Of a DNA stretch of 64,000 nt, positions 8,451 through 16,982 are shown in pieces. A model generated the notes under the pieces. It did no database searches. It saw only the letters and a program-made list of their open reading frames with translations, and was not told where the DNA came from. Numbering within the stretch: position 1 is the stretch's first letter; the number at the start of each line of letters is the position of its first letter. The stretch lies in assembly GCA_009774245.1 (NCBI GenBank), contig VSNM01000025.1:1-64000 (forward strand), written 5' to 3'. The position numbers and the translations under genes were made by a program. Source of the DNA: Lachnospiraceae bacterium (GTDB taxonomy: Bacteria; Bacillota; Clostridia; Lachnospirales; Lachnospiraceae).

Positions 8451-9055
8451 TAAAGAATGTGATTTTCGATATCGGAAATGTGCTTGTGGATTTTCGGTGG
8501 CGCGCGCTGATGGAGGAGCTGAAGCTTCCCAGAGAGACACAGGCGATTTTTGAGAATACAGTGTTTGGCAGCCGCTGGTGGGGAGAGCTCGACCACGGAA
8601 TCTATGAGGAGTCCGAGATCCTGAGAAATTTCCGCGAGGACAACAGGGAGCACCTCGAGGAATTTAATCTGGTGTGGGACAATCGCGACAGGCTGGTGGA
8701 GCCGTATGCGTATGCGGTGCCGTGGATTGCGCATTTAAAGACCTATGGATGTAGGGTATATCTGCTGTCCAATTATCCGAGAGACATTTTTACACTCCAC
8801 ACGGAGCATGGCAGCTTTCCGTTTCTTGAACTGGTGGATGGAAAAGTGGTATCCGGCTTTGTCAGGATGATCAAGCCAAATGCGGACATCTATGAATATC
8901 TTCTGAAAGAATATGATCTGAAGGCATCTGAGAGCGTTTTTATCGATGACAGGGAGGATAATGTCGCGACTGCGAGAGGGCTTGGCATGAAGGGAATCGT
9001 GTTTCAGAGCTATGAGCAGGCCTGTGAGGAGCTGGACGGACTGTTAAAAAACTGA
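8447..9055 (+). CDS. HAD-superfamily phosphatase (HAD-IA)
   Basis: 202 residues. The four HAD motifs are visible: FDIGNVLVDF (motif I), LLSNYP (motif II), the Lys of MIKPNADIYEY (motif III) and FIDDREDNV (motif IV). The cap is the helical C1 type. It resembles YihX-like sugar-phosphate phosphatases. ATGA overlap with the UDP-sugar pyrophosphorylase suggests it removes a sugar-1-phosphate or similar by-product; that link is inference from context. Confidence 0.85.
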   Translation: MIKNVIFDIGNVLVDFRWRALMEELKLPRETQAIFENTVFGSRWWGELDHGIYEESEILRNFREDNREHLEEFNLVWDNRDRLVEPYAYAVPWIAHLKTYGCRVYLLSNYPRDIFTLHTEHGSFPFLELVDGKVVSGFVRMIKPNADIYEYLLKEYDLKASESVFIDDREDNVATARGLGMKGIVFQSYEQACEELDGLLKN

Positions 9056-9059
9056 ACTG

Positions 9060-9118
9060 ATATCAAAACCATACTAATTTTCATGAAGTCAGGTGAAAAT
9101 TGGTATGGTTTTTGATAT
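9060..9118. terminator. Long hairpin, probable terminator after the HAD gene
   Basis: ATATCAAAACCATACTAATTTTCA pairs with the region ending at 9118 across a 10-base loop, with one or two mismatches. It has GGTTTTT on the 3' side but no separate T tract. It sits between the stop of the HAD gene and the mgtC-like gene. Confidence 0.55.
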
Positions 9119-9155
9119 ACTTATTTAAGATCATTTGGAAAGGTGCGTGTCAGGT

Positions 9156-9836
9156 ATGTTTACGACAAAATTTTCTGACTGGGCATGGCAGAATATTTTA
9201 GTCAGAATAGCAGTATCGCTGGTGATCGGCGTTGTGATCGGTATTGACAGGGGTGTGAAGCGGCGGGGCGGCGGAGCGCGGACTATGATCACGGTATGTC
9301 TTGGTGCGACGATGGTCATGCTGCTGGAGCAGTACCTAGAGGAGATTTATCCGGAGCGGCTTGACATCTCCAGGATAGCGGCGCAGGTGATCAGCGGCGT
9401 CGGTTTTCTGGGAGCGGGTTCCATCCTGGTGTCAGGGCATCAGATCAAGGGGCTGACCTCTGCAGCGAGCATATGGACCTGTGCCTGTATCGGGCTTGCG
9501 GTGGGAATCGGATTTGTTGACGGCGCGGCATTGCTCACGGCAATGTGGCTTGTGGGCGTCCATCTGGCGCCATACATCGAAAGCCGGGTTTATCGATATT
9601 CGCGGTATATGACACTCTATGTGGAGGTTGAGGACGGCAAAGCAATTACTAGTGTGTCCAGACAGTTAAAGGATTGTAATTGTTTTGTGGACAGCTTCTA
9701 TGTGGATAAGCCCAAGGCAAAGGGGCAGCATTTTCAGGTCGTTGTGACATTGCGGATACAGAGAAAGATGAACAGGGAGGAGTTTCTGCATATTCTGCAG
9801 GGAATAAAAGGCATTGTGTCTGTGGATGAGATATGA
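9156..9836 (+). CDS. MgtC/SapB-family membrane protein
   Basis: About 226 residues. It has four or five N-terminal transmembrane helices with the MgtC signature GGGARTMITVCLGA, then QVISGVGFLGAGSIL and GLTSAASIW, and a C-terminal cytosolic ACT-like domain (about 150-226). MgtC proteins modulate F-type ATPase or ion balance under low Mg2+ or acid in some bacteria; the clostridial role is not established. GGAAAGG lies 12 bases before the ATG at 9156; a GTG at 9147 is an alternative start. A 67-residue gene follows closely. Confidence 0.85.
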   Translation: MFTTKFSDWAWQNILVRIAVSLVIGVVIGIDRGVKRRGGGARTMITVCLGATMVMLLEQYLEEIYPERLDISRIAAQVISGVGFLGAGSILVSGHQIKGLTSAASIWTCACIGLAVGIGFVDGAALLTAMWLVGVHLAPYIESRVYRYSRYMTLYVEVEDGKAITSVSRQLKDCNCFVDSFYVDKPKAKGQHFQVVVTLRIQRKMNREEFLHILQGIKGIVSVDEI

Positions 9837-9860
9837 GGTATGCGATAAGGAGGATTTGTT

Positions 9861-10064
9861 GTGGAAGAGATGAATCATGGATATTTTGAGGAGGCATTGT
9901 CAAATTTTACGAAGGATTTTGCATACGGCGGCGCGATCAGACATCTGGTGGACCATGGCTATACAGTGGACCAAATCATCCGGGAATTTCATTATCCGAT
10001 TTCACGCGAGTCGATAGAGAAGATTGTGAATCAATATCTAGAAATCAAGAGAAACAGAGCTTGA
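9861..10064 (+). CDS. Conserved small hypothetical protein
   Basis: 67 residues from a GTG that has AAGGAGG seven bases upstream. Sequence is mostly helical and charged (FAYGGAIRHLVDHGYTVDQI, ending IKRNRA). It has no membrane segment or recognised motif; the pattern is that of a small clostridial protein of unknown function. It follows the mgtC-like gene by 24 bases and is probably co-transcribed. Confidence 0.55.
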   Translation: MEEMNHGYFEEALSNFTKDFAYGGAIRHLVDHGYTVDQIIREFHYPISRESIEKIVNQYLEIKRNRA

Positions 10065-10122
10065 ATCCGTCCATAGAAAATGATACGATGGGAATATATC
10101 GGAAAAGAAAGAAGGATAACGA

Positions 10123-11283
10123 ATGGCACAATTAGAAAAAGAAAGAGAAAATGTGACGGCAATGGAACCGGAAAATACAGCAGGGGAGCAGGCTGCTGAG
10201 AGTCCGCTGGAGGACAGTGCGTCTGAGGAGGACGCATCGGACACGGATGCGTTTGACATCACCAGGAGATTTAAGCATGATCAGGGGCAGGCGGCAGTGA
10301 AAACGCCGCAGCGGGAGTGCGAAACCCCCAAAAAGCGGGAGCTTGTGGGAGTCACGAACAAGAAGGTTGAGACAAAGCGGATAATATATTTTCTGGCGCT
10401 TTGCTTTGGCGTGGCGTGGATCTCAGAGATTTTTGCCGTCATTCCGATGTATCAGAGCGGGGATGCCGATATCATAAAGGAAGCGTCGGACATGGTTTCA
10501 CAGCTGATGCTGACGCCGGCGCTGGCGGCGCTGGTAGTGCGGATTGGGACGAGAGAGGGACTCGTCAAATCCGGTTTTCAGTTTAACTTTTTTGAACACA
10601 AGGTGCTATTTTTGCTCGGCTGGTTTGGGACGACTGCACTGACATTTCTTGGCGCAGTGATTTATTTTTTGATTTTCAGGGATAATTTTGATCCGGATAT
10701 GACAAGCTTTGTCACATACAGCATGAGCGTGGCGGATGAAGGCACGCAAATGGATGCGGTGAATATGGTAGCTGCTTACAAGACAGATCTGCTCATCAAG
10801 GTATTTACGGCAGCAGCGCTTGATTTGATCAACAGCTTTGGCGAGGAGTGGGGATTCCGCGCGTATCTGCTTCCAAAGCTTTACCGGAAATTTGGCGCGG
10901 TTCCTTCAATGCTTCTGAGCGGTTTTATTTCCGGTCTGTGGTATGCGCCGCTCGTCGCGGTCGGATACTATTATGGGACAGGCAACGTGGGTTTTCCTGT
11001 GGTGAATATCATTGCAATATGCATCTTTGGCACAGTGACAGGCATCATATACTCTTATCTGTGTCTGCGGACGGGGAGCATTTTTCCCGCGGTGTTTGCG
11101 CACAGCGCAGTCAATGTCATGATGTCCCAGGCGGCGCTGTTCACAGTCGACGGCGGCAATCTGTTTGTGGGACCGTCGCCCACCGGAATCCTGTCGGGAC
11201 TGCCTTTTATAGCGGCGGCAGCGGTCTGTCTGGTCCATATGCACCGCAACCCTGTCAGGCCGTCAACGACAGAAACGCAGTAG
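10123..11283 (+). CDS. CPBP-family intramembrane metalloprotease (Abi/CAAX-like)
   Basis: 386 residues. Residues 1-85 are acidic, then basic and probably disordered. About eight transmembrane helices follow. The protease motifs are FGEEWGFRAYLLPKL (EExxxR, near residue 240), a mid-membrane F-x-x-x-H-equivalent segment (SGLWYAP) and FAHSAVNVMM (HxxxN) near residue 325. Bacterial CPBP proteins act in membrane proteolysis, bacteriocin self-immunity or phage exclusion; the substrate is unknown here. It has its own upstream region, separated by 58 bases from the preceding small gene. Confidence 0.8.
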   Translation: MAQLEKERENVTAMEPENTAGEQAAESPLEDSASEEDASDTDAFDITRRFKHDQGQAAVKTPQRECETPKKRELVGVTNKKVETKRIIYFLALCFGVAWISEIFAVIPMYQSGDADIIKEASDMVSQLMLTPALAALVVRIGTREGLVKSGFQFNFFEHKVLFLLGWFGTTALTFLGAVIYFLIFRDNFDPDMTSFVTYSMSVADEGTQMDAVNMVAAYKTDLLIKVFTAAALDLINSFGEEWGFRAYLLPKLYRKFGAVPSMLLSGFISGLWYAPLVAVGYYYGTGNVGFPVVNIIAICIFGTVTGIIYSYLCLRTGSIFPAVFAHSAVNVMMSQAALFTVDGGNLFVGPSPTGILSGLPFIAAAAVCLVHMHRNPVRPSTTETQ

Positions 11284-11346
11284 GAGTTTCCCAATGCAAA
11301 AAACACTTGCCAGAACGGCGAAACCGTGGCACAATAGCTTTGTACC

Positions 11347-11375
11347 TTGAAAATCTGAATATTTGTATTTATTAG
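11347..11375 (+). promoter_or_regulatory. Probable promoter of the glmS ribozyme-glmS transcript
   Basis: TTGAAA at 11347-11352, a 17-base spacer and TATTAG at 11370-11375. Transcription would start about 25-30 bases before the ribozyme cleavage site. A second weaker match (TTGCCA, 17 bases, CACAAT) lies at 11308-11336. Confidence 0.4.
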
Positions 11376-11404
11376 CACATATATTTCACGACATGGAATG
11401 CCTC

Positions 11405-11625
11405 ATCTAGCGCCATGTACCTGTTTCTGACTATGACTCGGGGGACTGTTAAGGTTTCTGCAGTTTCAAAACAGCCAGGACAGGTTGACGAGGAGAAGGG
11501 TGATCGAAAATTCGGCGGATGCCTTTCCGCACGGCTTCCGGTGCGGGATGTATCGGCAAATATGCGGGTAACCGCAAAACAAATACGATACAAGGAAGCA
11601 ATAACGCGATAATGCATTAAAAAAT
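11405..11625 (+). ncRNA. glmS ribozyme (glucosamine-6-phosphate-activated self-cleaving RNA)
   Basis: The conserved order of the glmS ribozyme is visible: AGCGCC with cleavage expected before G11410, then GACAGGTTGACGAGGAGAA (11479-11497), GGGTGATCGAAA, TTCGGCGGATGCC, a C/G-rich hairpin CCGCACGGC/GTGCGGG and GCGGGTAACCGC. When glucosamine-6-phosphate is high it acts as cofactor for self-cleavage of the mRNA, which leads to its decay and lowers GlmS. The RNA occupies the gap between the CPBP gene and glmS. A short open frame in the same place is therefore non-coding. The exact 3' limit is approximate. Confidence 0.9.
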
Positions 11626-11740
11626 GATTTTTTGCGTTTGGTCGGAATATTTATAGAATAGAGCATATTATGATGAATAGATGAGCTGTCAGAAAAGAAT
11701 ATTGCATTTTGTGACAGTTTGGAAAGATGAGGAGAACAAT

Positions 11741-13582
11741 ATGTGTGGAATTATTGGTTATACAGGACATAGAGATGTGCAGAATGTGATACTGAAGGCG
11801 CTTGAGACACTCGAGTACCGCGGTTATGACAGCGCGGGGATGGCGCTTGTGTGCGAGGACGGACAGATTCAGGTGATGAAGCGCGCCGGCAAGGTAGCGA
11901 AGCTCCGCGCGATGTGCGAGAGGCAGAATGTTCAAAATGGAAGGAAAAAGGCACTCTGCGGTATTGGGCATACCAGATGGGCCACGCACGGCGGTGTGAC
12001 AAACGAGAATGCGCATCCCCATACCTGCGGCAGGGTGACAGTCGTCCATAACGGAATCATTGAAAATTATCAGGAACTGACAACAAAATATGATTTGACA
12101 GAAAAGCTGGTTTCCCAGACAGACACAGAGGTGGTGGCCGCACTCCTGGATAAATTTTACAGGGATGACGCGAAAGCGGCAATCAGAAAGGTCATCCGGA
12201 TGCTGAAAGGGACGTTTGCGCTTGGAATCCTTTTTGCGGACATTCCTGACAAGATTTATGCGATCAGAAATGTCAGTCCGATCATAGCCGGTGTGGGTAA
12301 GGACCGCAGGGAGGCTTTTCTGGCGTCTGATGTGACAGCGCTGTCGGAGTATGTGTCCGAGTATTTTGTCGTGCCGGAGGACACGCTCACGATATTGGAG
12401 CCGGGCAGGATCACGATGCTTGATAAAAAGGATGATAAGGTAGAGCCGGATTATCTGCATGTCGACTGGCAGCTCGGCGGCAATGGCAAAAATGGCTATG
12501 AATTTTTCATGGAAAAAGAGATCGCGGAGCAGCCCAGGGTGATTGGGGAGACGATATTATGTAGGTGCAGGGATGGCATGCCTGATTTTGGCATCGACAA
12601 TATTCCCGACTGGCTGCTTGGCAAGTACGAGAGCGTTACGATCATTGGCTGCGGGACGGCGATGCACGCGGGGCTGGCTGCGAAGGCATTTATGCAGCCA
12701 CTCCTGAAAATACCGGTGACTGTGGAGCTGGCTTCGGAGTTTATCTACAATGAGCCTGTGGTTGACGACAGCACGCTTGTCATCGCGATCTCGCAGTCCG
12801 GAGAGACGATTGACACGCTCGAGGCGCTCAGATATGCCAGGCGCAGGGGAGCGGGAAATCTCTCGATCGTCAATGTCAAGGGCTCCACGATCGCGCGTGA
12901 GAGCGAGTATGTCCTTTATACAAACGCGGGGCCGGAGATCGCCGTGGCGAGTACAAAGGCATACACGACGCAGATTACGGCGCTTTATATGCTGATCTGC
13001 CGCATGGCTTATGTGCGCGGCGTGTACACATCGGAACAGGCAAAGGCATTTGTCAGGGACATGAATACAGTACCGGCATCCGTTGAGAGGATTCTTTCGG
13101 ACAAAGAGACGCTTCGCGGGCTGGCGCACTGTATCATGGACGCGAAGGATGTGTTTATGATCGGCAGGGGGCAGGATTACACAGCGCTCCTGGAGGGCTC
13201 GCTAAAGCTAAAGGAGATCTCCTACATTCATTCGGAGGCATATGCGTCAGGGGAATTAAAGCATGGGACGATCGCGCTGATCACAGATCGGACGCCTGTC
13301 ATCACGCTGGTGACACAGCGGAAGGTCATCTCAAAGGAGCTCTCCAATGCGCTTGAGGTGAAGGCGAGAGGCGCCAGGGTATATGTGTTTGCGCGGGAGG
13401 ATGAAGAGCTTGAGAATCCTGACCAGTGGGAAAAGGTCTACCGTCTGCCGGCGCTTCGCGATGAGCTGATGGTATTCCCGGCAGTAGTTGCCCTGCAGCT
13501 GGTGGCATTTTACGTATCGAGGGATAAAGGTCTGGATGTCGACAAACCGCGCAATCTGGCCAAGGTGGTCACAGTGGAATAG
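11741..13582 (+). CDS. glmS: Glutamine--fructose-6-phosphate aminotransferase (isomerising)
   Basis: 613 residues. Makes glucosamine-6-phosphate from fructose-6-phosphate and glutamine, the first step towards UDP-GlcNAc for cell wall. The start at ATG-TGT places the glutaminase nucleophile at Cys2 (MCGIIGYTGHRDVQ). The N-terminal glutaminase domain (about 1-245) shows TRWATHGG and NGIIENYQEL. Two SIS domains follow, with the sugar-phosphate site ISQSGETIDTLEAL, and the protein ends DKPRNLAKVVTVE as in the family. The start is fixed by GAGGAG just upstream. It is controlled by the ribozyme at 11405. Confidence 0.97.
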   Translation: MCGIIGYTGHRDVQNVILKALETLEYRGYDSAGMALVCEDGQIQVMKRAGKVAKLRAMCERQNVQNGRKKALCGIGHTRWATHGGVTNENAHPHTCGRVTVVHNGIIENYQELTTKYDLTEKLVSQTDTEVVAALLDKFYRDDAKAAIRKVIRMLKGTFALGILFADIPDKIYAIRNVSPIIAGVGKDRREAFLASDVTALSEYVSEYFVVPEDTLTILEPGRITMLDKKDDKVEPDYLHVDWQLGGNGKNGYEFFMEKEIAEQPRVIGETILCRCRDGMPDFGIDNIPDWLLGKYESVTIIGCGTAMHAGLAAKAFMQPLLKIPVTVELASEFIYNEPVVDDSTLVIAISQSGETIDTLEALRYARRRGAGNLSIVNVKGSTIARESEYVLYTNAGPEIAVASTKAYTTQITALYMLICRMAYVRGVYTSEQAKAFVRDMNTVPASVERILSDKETLRGLAHCIMDAKDVFMIGRGQDYTALLEGSLKLKEISYIHSEAYASGELKHGTIALITDRTPVITLVTQRKVISKELSNALEVKARGARVYVFAREDEELENPDQWEKVYRLPALRDELMVFPAVVALQLVAFYVSRDKGLDVDKPRNLAKVVTVE

Positions 13583-13660
13583 AAGAATCAAATGATGGTG
13601 GGAACCTGTGTCGTGGAAAAGTGTGCAGAAGCGGAACACCAAAAAAGGAGAAAAATACAA

Positions 13661-13987
13661 ATGAATGATTTCACGGTAAACGAAATGCTTGTGATGCAGC
13701 AAAAATTACAGAAAAAGTATCAGGATAAATGGGGAGCGCTTTCGCCGGAGATTGGAAAAAACCAGCTCTTATGGATGGTTGGCGAAATCGGCGAGGTGAT
13801 CGACATTGTAAAGAAAAACGGCGGTACGAAAGCGGCAGAAGATCCCAGACTCAGAAAAGATCTGGTTGAGGAGCTGGCTGATGTCCTTATGTACTATAAT
13901 GATGTTTTGTTGTGCTATGGAATTACGGCGGAAGAGCTGAAAAACGCTTATACAGACAAATTTGAGAGAAACATGAAACGGTGGTAG
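13661..13987 (+). CDS. MazG-like nucleotide pyrophosphohydrolase
   Basis: 108 residues, all-alpha NTP pyrophosphatase fold. The metal-binding motif is visible: GEIGEVIDIVKK, then DLVEELADVLMYYNDVLL (ExxE...ExxD). Such enzymes hydrolyse non-canonical or excess NTPs to NMP and PPi. The start at 13661 follows AAAGGAG; an upstream in-frame extension lacks a ribosome site. It lies between glmS and the first copy of the hairpin repeat. Confidence 0.75.
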   Translation: MNDFTVNEMLVMQQKLQKKYQDKWGALSPEIGKNQLLWMVGEIGEVIDIVKKNGGTKAAEDPRLRKDLVEELADVLMYYNDVLLCYGITAEELKNAYTDKFERNMKRW

Positions 13988-13991
13988 CAGG

Positions 13992-14120
13992 TTATACTGG
14001 CGGTCGAAAAGACTGACCGCTCAGTATAATGTGATGCGCACAGCCGCATAAGGAAATATGCCACTTCGTGGCTGCGGCTGGCACAATACTCACGGCAGAT
14101 TTCATCTGTCGTGAGTATAA
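13992..14120. repeat. Three-hairpin intergenic repeat, copy 1
   Basis: Three adjacent inverted repeats. Module a (13992-14029) is TTATACTGGCGGTC with GACCGC-T-CAGTATAA. Module b (about 14042-14078) is AGCCGCA...TGCGGCT enclosing CCAC-TTC-GTGG. Module c (about 14086-14119) is ACTCACGGCAGAT-ttc-ATCTGTCGTGAGT. Copies 2 and 3 are at 24559 and 49757. No coding potential and no T tract. It fits a MITE/REP-like mobile hairpin or a processed RNA element. Confidence 0.85.
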
Positions 14121-14178
14121 TAAAGAGCGTGCTCAAGCACACAGCGGGGCGCGCATATTTAAAAATGGAGGGATTTTT

Positions 14179-15654
14179 ATGTATTATGTAGGTGTAGATC
14201 TTGGAACCTCGGCGGTGAAACTTTTGTTGATGGAAGGGACAGGGAAGATTGCAAACATTGTCTCCAAGGAGTATCCGCTGTATTTCCCGAACCCGGGCTG
14301 GAGCGAGCAGAAGCCCGAGGACTGGTGGAGCGCGGTGAAGGAAGGCTTGAAGGAGCTGACCAAAGATTTTGACAAGTCGCAGGTGGCGGGCATCAGCTTT
14401 GGCGGCCAGATGCACGGGCTTGTTATTCTGGACAAGGACGACAATGTGATCCGTCCCGCGATCCTGTGGAACGACGGCAGGACGCAGGAGGAGACGGATT
14501 ATCTCAACAACGAGATCGGGAAGGACAAACTGTCAAAGTACACGGCAAATATCGCATTCACAGGATTTACAGCGCCAAAGATTTTGTGGGTAAAAAATAA
14601 GGAGCCGGAGAATTTTGCAAAGATCAGCAAGATCATGCTGCCAAAGGACTATATCGCCTATATGCTCACGGGAAGTTTCTGCACGGATGTGTCCGACGCG
14701 TCGGGCATGCTTCTGTTTGATGTGGAACACAAGTGCTGGTCGCAGGAAATGATGGAGATCTGCGGTGTAAACGAGTCGCAGCTTGCGAAGATTTATGAGA
14801 GCTATGATGTAGTCGGCACATTGAAGCCGGAGGTTGCGGCGGAGCTTGGTCTATCCGAAAACGTGAAGGTGGCAGCAGGCGCGGGTGACAATGCGGCGGC
14901 GGCGATCGGAACGGGTACGGTCGGCGACGGCATGTGTAATATTTCTCTTGGAACAAGCGGCACGATCTTTATATCCAGCAAGAACTTCGGCGTTGACCAA
15001 AATAACGCCCTCCATTCCTTTGCACACGCGGACGGCAAGTACCATCTGATGGGCTGTATGCTGAGCGCGGCTTCCTGCAACAAGTGGTGGATGGAGGAGA
15101 TTCTTCAGACCACCGAGTTTGGCAAGGAGCAGGCGGCGATCACGGACGACAGGCTTGGGAACAACCATGTCTATTTCCTGCCATATCTGATGGGTGAGCG
15201 CTCCCCGCACAACGATGCCAACGCGCGCGGTACTTTTATCGGAATGACGATGGACTCGACGAGGGCGGATCTGTATCAGGCTGTGCTCGAGGGTGTGGCG
15301 TTTGCGATTCGCGACTCCTTCGAGGTGGCAAAGAGCCTTGGCATCAACATTCAGTCGTCCAAGATCTGCGGCGGCGGCGCCAAGAGCCCACTCTGGAAAA
15401 AGATCTTTGCCAACGTGCTGAATATCCGTCTGGACATCATCGAGAGCGAGGAAGGACCGGGATATGGCGGGGCAATCCTTGCGGCGGTTGCCTGCGGCGA
15501 GTACGCTTCCGTCGAGGAGGCCGCGACGAAGCTCGTCAAAGTCGTTGACAGCGTGGAGCCCGACAAGGAGCTCGCAGCGCGCTACGAGGAGCGCTATCGC
15601 AAGTTCGCTCAGATCTACCCGACAGTGAAGGAGCTGTTTCCGAAAATCTCATAA
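14179..15654 (+). CDS. xylB: Xylulokinase (FGGY family)
   Basis: 491 residues. Phosphorylates D-xylulose to xylulose-5-phosphate for the pentose phosphate pathway. FGGY features: N-terminal phosphate loop VGVDLGTSAVKLLLM, substrate segment FGGQMHGLVILD, AILWNDGR, the second phosphate loop NISLGTSGTIF (about 265) and the adenosine motif ICGGGAKSPLWKKIFA (about 400). The ATG at 14179 follows GGAGGG. No xylose isomerase or transporter gene is adjacent, so it is a lone kinase in this window, placed just after the hairpin repeat. Confidence 0.92.
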   Translation: MYYVGVDLGTSAVKLLLMEGTGKIANIVSKEYPLYFPNPGWSEQKPEDWWSAVKEGLKELTKDFDKSQVAGISFGGQMHGLVILDKDDNVIRPAILWNDGRTQEETDYLNNEIGKDKLSKYTANIAFTGFTAPKILWVKNKEPENFAKISKIMLPKDYIAYMLTGSFCTDVSDASGMLLFDVEHKCWSQEMMEICGVNESQLAKIYESYDVVGTLKPEVAAELGLSENVKVAAGAGDNAAAAIGTGTVGDGMCNISLGTSGTIFISSKNFGVDQNNALHSFAHADGKYHLMGCMLSAASCNKWWMEEILQTTEFGKEQAAITDDRLGNNHVYFLPYLMGERSPHNDANARGTFIGMTMDSTRADLYQAVLEGVAFAIRDSFEVAKSLGINIQSSKICGGGAKSPLWKKIFANVLNIRLDIIESEEGPGYGGAILAAVACGEYASVEEAATKLVKVVDSVEPDKELAARYEERYRKFAQIYPTVKELFPKIS

Positions 15655-15712
15655 GTGTTGTTACATATAAGAGCTGTTACACATAAAAGTAGTTACACGG
15701 ACGAATGCGGCG

Positions 15713-15746
15713 GCCCGGAGTATATTTATATATTCCGGGCTGTTTT
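15713..15746 (+). terminator. Terminator after xylB
   Basis: GCCCGGA, an AT-rich loop, TTCCGGGC, then TGTTTT. Between the xylB stop and this hairpin there are three imperfect 16-17 base direct repeats of a GTTACACATAAAAG-like unit (15657-15702). The rest of 15750-15960 shows no gene; a small hairpin ATTGCGTTAGCAAT lies at about 15804-15818. Confidence 0.7.
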
Positions 15747-15974
15747 GGCGCGCAGAGGAGGTTTGGGGCATTCGCCGTAGCCCGCTGCGTCTGCGTTTTT
15801 TGACAATTGCGTTAGCAATTTAACTTCGAAGAAATATACTGCGCAAGCTGCATCATTTATTTCCTGCAATTCCTTAATAATTCTCGACTTTTGGCGGATA
15901 TGATGGTATGATGATAACGGTGAGGTAATTTGTTTGGACTCTCATGATAATATTGATAGAGATATGGGGGAGTT

Positions 15975-16982
15975 ATGTCATATAGGAAGCGAAATATAGT
16001 TGGACTGTCAGAAAGAAAGTTTTCGGTGGAAAGCCTGACGAGACTGTATGAAGAGGAAAGAATTCATTTTCCGCAATTGTCTAAAGAAAGGACAGGAATA
16101 TCTGATAAGGAAATAGTGTCTGAACTCTTAGAAGCGATTCAGGATGGTATTCCTATGCCTGTAATCTATGTATCTGAACTACAAAATGGAGATTTTTTGA
16201 TATTAGAATCAAAAGACAGACTTCGATATTTACTTCAATATGTAAAAGGGGAATTTGCGGTTTCTATAGAAACGGAACTGCTGGAAAGGGATTCTGTTTA
16301 TTTCTGTGAATTGGACGAAAGAAATCCGCGGCTTGCTGCAGATATTTTGAGGACAGTATTCATTTTACAGATTATTGATTATCAAACACCCAAGTATCGC
16401 CATATGGAAGTGGGATTGTTTCATGAGAAATGGAGTGTTGAGAGAGAACAGGCTATTAGGAATGAGCTGTACAAAGGACAGGAAATAGAAGATTTAAAGC
16501 ATACAAGTGAAAAGTCAGCTGATATTATGTATGGATGTGAGCGGTTTAGCTATACTTTGCGAAATGAATATATGACATTATATATGATGCTTTTTGGGGG
16601 AGTATATAATGATATTTTACGGGTTGATAACGCTATGAATGAACAGGAGCTGCTTGATATTACAATAAGTGGGATTGATAAAAATGTAGAGGCTTGGAAA
16701 GACCTTTTGGGTGTGATAGAAATCGGTTCAAGAGCTAAAATAAGAACAATAAATAGGCTAAGTGCCTATTATATGCATTTACGTGACGTAAAATGTAAAG
16801 CAAAAATATTAGGTTCATTGGTATGTTATTATGATATGTTACGGATTAGAACAGAAAACATTGATGATATGGTGGAGGGTATTGTAAAAAATAGAAATTA
16901 TATTCAACAAATTAAAACAACGAAAATAACAGTAAATAATATTCATTTACTTTTGAATTTTGGAAGGGAGTTCATTAGATGA
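15975..16982 (+). CDS. DUF262-like (ParB/GmrSD-type fold) protein of a defence-like cassette
   Basis: 335 residues. The N-terminal 100 residues follow the DUF262/GmrS pattern: EIVSELLEAIQDGIPMPVIY, then NGDFLILESKDRLRYLLQYV and KGEF. This resembles the nucleotide-binding DGQQR region, but here the canonical D-G-x-x-R is ESKDR. The rest is helical and not recognised. The gene overlaps the AAA ATPase by four bases (ATGA), so the two are coupled. DUF262-like proteins paired with an ATPase occur in restriction and phage-defence loci; a role here is inferred from that. Confidence 0.6.
   Translation: MSYRKRNIVGLSERKFSVESLTRLYEEERIHFPQLSKERTGISDKEIVSELLEAIQDGIPMPVIYVSELQNGDFLILESKDRLRYLLQYVKGEFAVSIETELLERDSVYFCELDERNPRLAADILRTVFILQIIDYQTPKYRHMEVGLFHEKWSVEREQAIRNELYKGQEIEDLKHTSEKSADIMYGCERFSYTLRNEYMTLYMMLFGGVYNDILRVDNAMNEQELLDITISGIDKNVEAWKDLLGVIEIGSRAKIRTINRLSAYYMHLRDVKCKAKILGSLVCYYDMLRIRTENIDDMVEGIVKNRNYIQQIKTTKITVNNIHLLLNFGREFIR

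Noticed and set aside
11415..11612. Open frames on both strands in the glmS leader
   Set aside because: The sequence is the glmS ribozyme, with its conserved core elements in order; coding is not expected.
13992..14120. Hairpin repeat as a simple transcription terminator
   Set aside because: No T tract, complex three-hairpin form, and copies 2 and 3 lie upstream of genes.
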